Shown: positions 58,393-64,000 of the stretch, piece after piece
Numbering within the stretch: position 1 is the first letter of the stretch
Layout: each line of letters opens with the position of its first letter
DNA from: Streptomyces fagopyri
GTDB taxonomy: Bacteria > Actinomycetota > Actinomycetes > Streptomycetales > Streptomycetaceae
Direction of reading: 5' to 3'
NCBI RefSeq assembly: GCF_009498275.1
Contig: NZ_CP045643.1
Coordinates: forward strand, 3,658,001 to 3,722,000
DNA: 64,000 bases
Notes under the pieces: model-generated
The model's input: the letters and a program-made list of their open reading frames with translations, nothing else
What the model was told of the DNA's origin: nothing
Database searches by the model: none
Translations under genes and position numbers: made by a program

Positions 58393-59622
58393 TCAGTCGA
58401 TGACCGTGTAGCCCGCCTCGCGCAGGGCGCGGCCGACCTCGGCGCAGTGCTCCGGACCCTTCGTCTCCAGGTGCAGCTCGACCTCCACCTCCGTGAGCCC
58501 GAGCCGGGGATCGGTCCGTACGTGGCTCACGTCGAGGACGTTAGCGTCCGCCACTGACAACACCCCGAGAAGTGTGGCCAGGGCTCCGGGACGGTCCGTC
58601 AGGCGGAGCGTGACCGCGAGGTAGCGGCCGCTCGCCGCCATGCCGTGCCGCAGGATGCGCTGCATCAGCAGCGGGTCCACGTTGCCGCCGGACAGCACCG
58701 CGACGACCGGCCCCTCGAAGGTGTCCGGCTCCTGCAGCAGCGCCGCCACGGGGCTCGCGCCCGCCGGCTCGACGACCAGCTTCGCCCGCTCCAGACAGAG
58801 CAGCAGCGCACTGGACAGGCTGTTCTCCGAGACCGTGCGGACCTCGTCCACGAGGTCGCGGATGATCTCGAACGGCACGTCTCCCGGCCGTCCGACCTTG
58901 ATGCCGTCGGCCATCGTCGCCGGGTTCGCGACCGGCACCGGCCGGCCCGCCGCCAGCGAGGGCGGGTACGCCGCGGCTCCGGCCGCCTGCACACCGATGA
59001 TCCGCACGTCGGGGCGGACCGACTTCACCGCGACCGCGACACCCGCCGCCAGCCCGCCGCCGCCGATCCCGACGACGATCGTGCCCACCTCCGGACACTG
59101 CTCCAGGATCTCCAGGCCGACCGTGCCCTGGCCCGCGATGATGTCGGGGTGGTCGAAGGGGTGGATGAACACCGCCCCCGTGGCGGCCGCGTACTCCTGG
59201 GCCGCGGCCAGCGTCTCGTCGACCACCTGGCCGTGCAGCCTCACCTCGGCCCCGTAGTCACGGGTGGCCGCGACCTTCGGCAGCGGGGCCCCGGTCGGCA
59301 TGAAGACCGTGGATCGCACGCCCAGCAGCGAGGACGCGAGGGCCACGCCCTGCGCGTGGTTCCCGGCACTCGCCGCCACCACACCGGCCGCGCGCTCCTC
59401 CGGGAGGAGCCCCGCGATCCGCACGTACGCGCCACGCAATTTGAACGAACCGGTCCGCTGGAGGTTCTCGCACTTGAGGTGCACCGGGGCGCCGACCAGC
59501 TGGGACAGGTACCGGCTGCCCTCCATCGCGGTCATCCGCGCCACGCCCGACAACATCTTCTGGGCGCCTCGTACGTCGTCCGACGTCACCCTGGGCAAGG
59601 AGTCAGCGGTGCTGTAGCTCAT
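58393..59622 (-). CDS. ilvA: Threonine ammonia-lyase (biodegradative-type, ACT domain)
   Basis: 409 residues from the ATG at 59622; a GTG two codons earlier is possible. PLP lysine in RTGSFKLRGAY (~62), glycine loop VVGIGGGGLAAGV for PLP phosphate, and a C-terminal single ACT domain (~335-405, VTLRLTDRPGALATLLGVL). Converts L-threonine to 2-oxobutyrate and ammonia, the first step to isoleucine. One ACT domain and this length are nearer to the TdcB/short type than to long IlvA with two ACT-like domains; both names are used in Streptomyces. Confidence 0.93.
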   Translation of the reverse strand: MSYSTADSLPRVTSDDVRGAQKMLSGVARMTAMEGSRYLSQLVGAPVHLKCENLQRTGSFKLRGAYVRIAGLLPEERAAGVVAASAGNHAQGVALASSLLGVRSTVFMPTGAPLPKVAATRDYGAEVRLHGQVVDETLAAAQEYAAATGAVFIHPFDHPDIIAGQGTVGLEILEQCPEVGTIVVGIGGGGLAAGVAVAVKSVRPDVRIIGVQAAGAAAYPPSLAAGRPVPVANPATMADGIKVGRPGDVPFEIIRDLVDEVRTVSENSLSSALLLCLERAKLVVEPAGASPVAALLQEPDTFEGPVVAVLSGGNVDPLLMQRILRHGMAASGRYLAVTLRLTDRPGALATLLGVLSVADANVLDVSHVRTDPRLGLTEVEVELHLETKGPEHCAEVGRALREAGYTVID

Positions 59623-59768
59623 GACCACCAGTCTCGCAGTTCACGCATGCGCGCTCCTTGTGTGACCACCCTCCGAGACTGGTTTCCGCAGCGCCGGTAC
59701 GACCCGCCTCCCGGCCGCGTACCCTGTCCCCCAACCCAGCTCCCCACGCATGAATTGAGCCCCCGGCC

Positions 59769-60290
59769 ATGCCCACAACACCAGAGATGTCGATGGACAT
59801 GACGACCGTCGGTGACACCGGCCTTCTCGAAACTCTGCAGCACGAGGTCGCGGTGTTCGCGCGCCGTGCCGAACAGACCCGGCTCGGCGGGGTGGGGCAG
59901 GTGCGCAACTCCATGGACCGTGCCGCGTACCTGCTGCTCAACCGCCTCGACAAGGAAGGCCCGATGGGCGTCAAGGCGCTCGCCGCGAGCATGGGCATCG
60001 ACTCCTCGACGGTCACCCGGCAGGTGGCGCCGCTGGTCGACACCGGCCTCGTCAAGCGCACCTCGCACCCGGAGGACGGTCGCGCCGTGGTGCTCCAGCT
60101 GTCGCCGCGCGGGCACGCCCGCCTCGAGGAAGTGCGCTCCTCCAGGCGCCAGTTGATGGCCGAACTGACGGACGACTGGGAGCCGCAGGAGCGCGAGGTC
60201 TTCTGCGCGCTCCTCATGCGCTTCAATGGCGCTCTCTCGGCCCGGATGACGACCACGGGAGTCGTGTCGCCGGACGGGCCGACGTCCTGA
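59769..60290 (+). CDS. MarR-family regulator
   Basis: 173 residues. The winged HTH is GPMGVKALAASMGIDSSTVTRQVAPLVDTGLVKR (~63-96), with the wing SHPEDGRAVVLQLSPRG. Dimer helices flank it. Divergent from the threonine ammonia-lyase gene by 146 bases, so autoregulation and regulation of ilvA are possible. No regulatory palindrome is obvious in that gap. Confidence 0.92.
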   Translation: MPTTPEMSMDMTTVGDTGLLETLQHEVAVFARRAEQTRLGGVGQVRNSMDRAAYLLLNRLDKEGPMGVKALAASMGIDSSTVTRQVAPLVDTGLVKRTSHPEDGRAVVLQLSPRGHARLEEVRSSRRQLMAELTDDWEPQEREVFCALLMRFNGALSARMTTTGVVSPDGPTS

Positions 60291-60421
60291 CGCCCCTCCC
60301 TCACCCGTCTACTCCCCCCGCGGTCCCCTCACCCGGCCCGCGCCTCGCTCCGGCCTCGCGGGCTCCGCGGACCTCCCGGAGCCGCGCCGACCACCTGGGG
60401 CCCCGGTGCCCGTGTCACCAC

Positions 60422-60458
60422 CACGCGCGCGTGACGCGCGCGGGCGCTCGCGCGCGTG
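60422..60458. repeat. Alternating CG hairpin
   Basis: CACGCGCGCG pairs with CGCGCGCGTG (10 bp) around a 17-base CG-rich loop in the 299-base gap after the MarR gene. Almost pure alternating C and G, able to form Z-DNA or serve as a terminator; it follows MarR by 131 bases. Confidence 0.45.
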
Positions 60459-60589
60459 ATGTGCGCCGGGCTCTTGACCGGAAGGCCACGTCTGGCCTCA
60501 TATGAGACCGGGCTCCTGTCGCACGCGGTGCGGTCCGTCGTACGCGGCCGGAGCCTCGTTCCCCTCAGGGTCGCCCTCGGGCGGGAGGC

Positions 60590-61090
60590 GTGTTGCGAGA
60601 ACGGCGTGCGTCCCAAGGTGCCCGCCGGGCCCGGGAGTTCGAGGCATTCGTCGCGGGCGCGGCAGGGCGGCTGCTGCATGCCGCGACGCTGCTCACGGCG
60701 GAGCCGCCGGAGGCCAACCCCCGCGCGCGGCGCCTGCTGACACTGGCGCTGGCCCACACGTACGCCTCCTGGGACCGGCTGCGCGGCGAGGACCCGTACG
60801 ACCGGGCCCGCCAGCACCTCGCCGTGCGCTTCGCACGCGGCGCCTGGCACCACCACGGGGGCTTCGGACGCGCCCGCCCCGCCCCCGGCGGCGCCCTGGC
60901 GGCGCTGACACCCCAGGAGCGGCTGATCCTGGTCCTGCGGCTGTACGAGGGTGTCGCCGAGGAACAGGCCGCGGCCCTGCTCGGGCTGCCCACGGAACGC
61001 GTCAGAGCGATCTGCGCCCGCGCGACGGTGAACCTGCTCCACCCGCCGCGCGGACCGGCCCCGGCGGTGGCGGAGGTGGCACCCACATGA
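60590..61090 (+). CDS. Degenerate ECF/SigE-like sigma protein
   Basis: 166 residues, GTG start with GGGAGG four to five bases upstream. The N-terminal part (AAGRLLHAATLLTA...AHTYASWDRLRGEDPYDRARQHL) follows the shape of SigE-type sigma-2 but lacks the usual DAEDLVQ segment, replaced by EPPEANPRARR. The C-terminus (LTPQERLILVLRLYEGVAEEQAAALLGL then RVRAICARATVNLL) is a good sigma-4 HTH. It is shorter than SigE-like factors and may not bind core polymerase normally. Coupled by ATGA overlap to a small membrane protein gene. Confidence 0.75.
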   Translation: MLRERRASQGARRAREFEAFVAGAAGRLLHAATLLTAEPPEANPRARRLLTLALAHTYASWDRLRGEDPYDRARQHLAVRFARGAWHHHGGFGRARPAPGGALAALTPQERLILVLRLYEGVAEEQAAALLGLPTERVRAICARATVNLLHPPRGPAPAVAEVAPT

Positions 61091-61335
61091 GCCTGCACGA
61101 ACGCGAGTCGGCCGTACGGCGGCTGCTGGAGCGGACGCCGCCCAGGGTGCCGCCCGACCTGTACGCGGAGGCCGTGCGCCTCGGGAGCCACATGCTGCGC
61201 CGCAGGACGCTGGCCCGGCGCCTGCTGTGGCTGCTGCTGTTCGCGGCGACCGTGGCCTTCGTCGTCTGGGCGGTGACGGCCCGGCCCTGGGTGGAGCCGC
61301 CGTCCCAGACGACTCCACCGCTGACGGGCTGGTGA
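61087..61335 (+). CDS. Small membrane partner of the sigma-like protein
   Basis: 82 residues: a cytosolic helical N-terminus (HERESAVRRLLERTPPRVPPDLYAEAV), one membrane helix (LLWLLLFAATVAFVVWAV, ~47-64) and a short tail. Size, topology and the ATGA coupling are those of a minimal anti-sigma-like membrane protein, but there is no HxxxCxxC zinc motif. Role by inference only. Confidence 0.75.
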   Translation: MSLHERESAVRRLLERTPPRVPPDLYAEAVRLGSHMLRRRTLARRLLWLLLFAATVAFVVWAVTARPWVEPPSQTTPPLTGW

Positions 61336-61385
61336 CCGGAGCGGGACGGACGGTGTCCGGATCCCCCGCCGTGGCCGGCCGGCTT

Positions 61386-62540
61386 CTAGCCGAGGGCCTG
61401 CTGCAGGTCCTGGAGCAGGTCGTCGACGTTCTCGATGCCCACGGAGAGCCGCACGAGATCGCCCGGTACCTCCAGCGCCGAGCCCACGACCGACGCGTGC
61501 GTCATGCGCCCCGGGTGCTCGATCAGGGATTCGACGCCCCCCAGGGACTCGCCGAGCGTGAACACCTTGGCGCGGTTGCAGACCTCGACGGCCGCCTCCT
61601 CGCCTCCCTCGACCTGGAAGGAGACCATGCCGCCGAACGCCCGCATCTGCTTGGCGGCGATCTCGTGACCGGGGTGGTCCGGCAGGCCCGGGTACAGCAC
61701 ACGCGTCACGCGCGCGTGCCGGGTGAGCATGTCGGCGACCTTCGTGGCGTTCTCGCTGTGCCGGTCCATACGCACCGAGAGCGTCTTGGCGCCGCGCAGC
61801 ACCAGCCAGGAGTCGAAGGGCCCGGCGACCGCGCCCATCGCGTTCTGGTGGTACGCCAGCTCCTCGCCGAGCTCCTGGTCGCCGGTGATCAGCGCGCCGC
61901 CGACGACGTCCGAGTGGCCGCCCATGTACTTGGTGAGGGAGTGCACGACGACGTCCGCGCCGAGCGCGAGCGGCTGCTGGAGGTAGGGGGTGGCGAAGGT
62001 GTTGTCGACGACGAGCCGGGCGCCCGCCTCACGCGCGATCTGCGCCACCGCGGTGATGTCGGTGATGCCGAGGAGGGGGTTGGAGGGTGTCTCGACCCAG
62101 ATGGCCTTGGTCTTCGGGGTGAGGGCGGCCCGTACGGAGTCGGCGTCGCTGGTGTCGGCCACGGACCACTCCACGCCCCAGCGCGAGACGACCTTCGCGA
62201 AGAGGCGGAAGGTGCCGCCGTAGGCGTCGTTGGGGATCACCACGTGGTCGCCGGGGCTCAGCAGCGTACGCAACAGGCAGTCCTCGGCCGCCAGTCCGGA
62301 CGCGAACGCGAGGCCGCGGCGACCGCCCTCCAGGGCGGCGAGGTTCTCTTCCAGGGCGGTCCTGGTGGGGTTGGCGCTGCGGCTGTACTCGTAGCCGCCG
62401 CGCAGCCCGCCGACGCCGTCCTGCTTGTAGGTCGAGACCTGGTAGATCGGCGGGACGACCGCGCCGGTCAGGGGATCCGCGGTGTTGCCCGCGTGGATCG
62501 CGAGGGTCTCGAAGTGCTGACTGATGTGCCTGTCGCTCAT
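61386..62540 (-). CDS. metB: Cystathionine gamma-synthase/lyase (Cys/Met PLP family)
   Basis: 384 residues from the ATG at 62540. The PLP lysine is in VVHSLTKYMGGHSD, the PLP-phosphate region YEYSRSANPTRTALE lies near residue 50-65, and a C-terminal VFTLGESLGGVESLIEHP is family-typical. Makes cystathionine from O-succinyl- or O-acetyl-homoserine and cysteine, or cleaves it; the two activities cannot be split reliably by sequence. Cytosolic tetramer. The ribosome site is weak. The long upstream region is rich in palindromes and G-tracts. Confidence 0.93.
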   Translation of the reverse strand: MSDRHISQHFETLAIHAGNTADPLTGAVVPPIYQVSTYKQDGVGGLRGGYEYSRSANPTRTALEENLAALEGGRRGLAFASGLAAEDCLLRTLLSPGDHVVIPNDAYGGTFRLFAKVVSRWGVEWSVADTSDADSVRAALTPKTKAIWVETPSNPLLGITDITAVAQIAREAGARLVVDNTFATPYLQQPLALGADVVVHSLTKYMGGHSDVVGGALITGDQELGEELAYHQNAMGAVAGPFDSWLVLRGAKTLSVRMDRHSENATKVADMLTRHARVTRVLYPGLPDHPGHEIAAKQMRAFGGMVSFQVEGGEEAAVEVCNRAKVFTLGESLGGVESLIEHPGRMTHASVVGSALEVPGDLVRLSVGIENVDDLLQDLQQALG

Positions 62541-62584
62541 GGGTCCCGAGCGTAGTGCGCCCGCGGGGCTGGTGGCGGCCCACG

Positions 62585-62622
62585 GGCCCGGCCGGGGTGC
62601 CGCGCGGCACCCCGGCCGGGCC
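62585..62622. repeat. Perfect 38-base palindrome
   Basis: GGCCCGGCCGGGGTGCCGC followed at once by its exact complement. A 19-bp stem with no loop, 44 bases upstream of metB. Could act as a cruciform, a leader structure or an operator. Confidence 0.7.
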
Positions 62623-62631
62623 TGCGTGGCC

Positions 62632-62693
62632 CCCCGGGGGCGGGGTGGGACCCCGGGGGCGGGGTGGGACCCGGGGGGGCGGGGCAGGGTTGG
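62632..62693 (+). repeat. G-rich 19-bp direct repeat (quadruplex-prone)
   Basis: CCCCGGGGGCGGGGTGGGA occurs exactly twice in tandem (62632-62650, 62651-62669) and a third degenerate copy follows. The plus strand has many runs of three to seven G, enough for G-quadruplex formation. Confidence 0.65.
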
Positions 62694-62995
62694 GCGAACG
62701 GGCGGGTTCGTGTACGAGGCCGCGTGCGGGCCGATGGGGTTTCTGTACGAGTTCACCAGGGGCGGGCACGCGGGCCGGCGCGGGGCAGCGGGACGGTCCG
62801 GCGCGGGGTGGGAACGCGGACCGGTGTGACGTGAGCACGCAGACCTGCGCGAGGGGGTGGGATGGGCCGGCGCGCCCGTGCGGGGCGGGGCGGTGGACCG
62901 GCGCGGGATGGCCGGGCGGGTGTCCGCGGAACGGGACGCGGGCCCGCGTCCGACCGGGTTGGCCAATTGTCGGACCCGTCTGGTTCGCTTGAGGC

Positions 62996-64000
62996 ATGCA
63001 AATTCTCTGGGTCCTGATGGCGCTGGCCCTGTTCAGCCTGGTCCTGCTGCCGGTTCTCAGGCGTCGGCGCGCCGGTATTCAGCTGGTCTCGCCCGGCGAC
63101 CCGGACGCCGCGGACCCGGCGAACTACGGATTCCTCCGGCAGGAGCAGCTGGACATCCGCATGCCGGGCCCGGACACGGATCTCCTCGACGTCCTGGACG
63201 TGGTGCAGCACACGCAGGACCACCATGCCGCCGCGCAGCTCCTGGCCGGCACCGAGACGGCGGGCGAGACCCGCTGGCAGCGGGTGCAGGCCTTCGCGGG
63301 CGCCGCGTCACTGGAGCTCCAGCAGCGCCCCGGCGGGGTCAGCGAGACTCCGGGCGGGCAGTGGCTTCGCGTGTGGCGGGCCGAGGCGCCCAAGGACGCG
63401 GGCGGCGCGGCGGTGCACGCGGAATTCCTGGTGCAGCAGGCGTGGCGGACGTCGACGCCGGGGACGGACGAGTTCCGGATCATCATGGAGGAGGCGAGGT
63501 CGGCCTGCGGCGAGGCGGCGCTGCTGTCCCCCGGTGACCCGATCCCGTACATCGTCGAGCTGTCGGTGGCCCGCGGTCTCGCCTATCCCCAGGCGGAGTT
63601 CGAGAAGCTGTGGCTGAAGATCCTGGACCGCGCGCCCTCCCACATGGGAGCGCACCTGGCGGCCCTCCACTACTGGTGCGAGAAGTGGCACGGCTCGCGT
63701 GACATGGCGTACTCGTTCGCGGAGGCCGCCGCCGCGCGCGCCCCGCGAGGATCCCTGCTCGCGGCCATGCCCCTCTTCGCGGTCTTCGAGCACCTCCCCG
63801 AGGTGAACCTGGTCCGCAGCTTCTACCAGAGCGAGGTCGTCACGAAGGCGGTCCACGGCGCGCTCTTCGCGGTGCACGCGGCCCGCCCGGACGACCCGAT
63901 GCTGGCGCACGTCCGCCACCTCCTGGTGTTCTTCCTGGTCTGCGGCGAGCGGTGGGCGGAGGCGATGAACCAGTTGGTGCACGTCGACGGCCACGTCGGC
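62996..64000 (+). CDS. Membrane-anchored hypothetical protein (3' end outside window)
   Basis: 335 codons are visible and the frame is open at the window end. One N-terminal helix (ILWVLMALALFSLVLLPVL) with a basic stop, then a cytosolic domain whose C-terminal half (IPYIVELSVARGLAYPQAEFEKLWLKIL, PSHMGAHLAALHYWCEKWHGS) looks like an alpha-helical TPR-like array. The ATG at 62996 has TGAGGC close upstream. No family assigned. It is divergent from metB. Confidence 0.75.
   Translation, partial: MQILWVLMALALFSLVLLPVLRRRRAGIQLVSPGDPDAADPANYGFLRQEQLDIRMPGPDTDLLDVLDVVQHTQDHHAAAQLLAGTETAGETRWQRVQAFAGAASLELQQRPGGVSETPGGQWLRVWRAEAPKDAGGAAVHAEFLVQQAWRTSTPGTDEFRIIMEEARSACGEAALLSPGDPIPYIVELSVARGLAYPQAEFEKLWLKILDRAPSHMGAHLAALHYWCEKWHGSRDMAYSFAEAAAARAPRGSLLAAMPLFAVFEHLPEVNLVRSFYQSEVVTKAVHGALFAVHAARPDDPMLAHVRHLLVFFLVCGERWAEAMNQLVHVDGHVG

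Larger units (their letters stand above)
62541..62995. other. 455-base divergent region with palindrome and G-rich repeats
   Basis: Lies between metB and the rightward partial gene. It holds the 38-base palindrome (62585-62622) and the G-rich repeat (62632-62693). Frames open through it are Gly/Arg-rich and not gene-like. From 62700 to 62860 there are loose repeats of GTACGAG and CGGCGCGGGGT. The promoter of the right gene was not resolved. Confidence 0.6.

Noticed and set aside
60422..60458. Origin or attachment site from the CG-rich hairpin
   Set aside because: No flanking repeats, tRNA, integrase or replication genes; best left as a structural repeat.
62524..62829. Possible 101-residue plus-strand protein upstream of the right-edge gene
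   Set aside because: Gly/Arg-rich, built from the palindrome and G-repeats, and starts inside the antisense of metB; not gene-like.

Overview
The window is high-GC actinobacterial chromosome, almost certainly Streptomyces. The evidence is the strong third-position GC bias, frequent GTG and TTG starts, short ATGA/GTGA gene overlaps, a mycothiol S-conjugate amidase with its DUF4307 neighbour, a GTP-dependent PEP carboxykinase, a GH18 chitinase behind a DasR-type operator, and many secreted enzymes. About 51 genes are supported. I saw no tRNA, rRNA, IS element, prophage or CRISPR array, so this looks like core chromosome with some accessory inserts.

Layout. 1-2628: an ESX/WXG-like pair on the minus strand, the larger gene cut by the window edge. 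2785-3360: a RibD/DHFR-like reductase. 3373-13979: a long minus-strand tad/Flp pilus locus. Reading in the direction of transcription it encodes CpaB, a CpaE-TadE fusion, TadE, TadA/CpaF, TadB, TadC, a histidine kinase with its NarL-type regulator, an Flp-like mini-pilin, a TadE/TadG-like protein, a lipoprotein and an OmpA-like wall-binding protein. 14171-15055: a zinc-ribbon protein. 15399-18708: chitinase and zinc carboxypeptidase, both secreted. 18775-19665: a protein with a C-terminal 5-residue repeat.

19694-26695 looks like a D-amino-acid locus: a GntP/DsdX-type permease, RidA, an IclR regulator and a PfkB kinase run leftward. A D-serine-dehydratase-like PLP enzyme and an N-acyl-D-amino-acid deacylase run rightward. 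Two palindromes lie between the arms. 26714-29724: a secreted serine protease, an AlaA-type aminotransferase and a small conserved protein. 30016-34427 is a tightly overlapping four-gene operon: a membrane-anchored solute-binding-like protein, TelA, a lipoprotein joining a solute-binding domain to a VWA domain, and an XpaC-like protein. I consider this the best candidate for an undescribed system.

34705-40749: PEP carboxykinase, a PAQR/hemolysin III protein, an MFS exporter with its own TetR, and a Mut7-C RNase-like protein. 40806-47544 is a minus-strand glycan locus: a processive-type GT2, a polytopic GT39-like transferase, a GT2-GtrA fusion and a secreted copper radical oxidase of the galactose oxidase/GlxA type. 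It resembles in logic the known cslA-glxA tip-glycan pair. 47737-53112: a YyaL-type thioredoxin-domain protein divergent from a large NB-ARC/TPR protein with an altered Walker A. 53113-53714 is non-coding and holds two tandem-repeat families. 53715-64000 is housekeeping: mca, DUF4307, greA, a DrrAB-type ABC exporter, threonine ammonia-lyase, MarR, a sigma-like gene with a small membrane partner, cystathionine gamma-synthase, and a partial membrane-anchored protein at the right edge.
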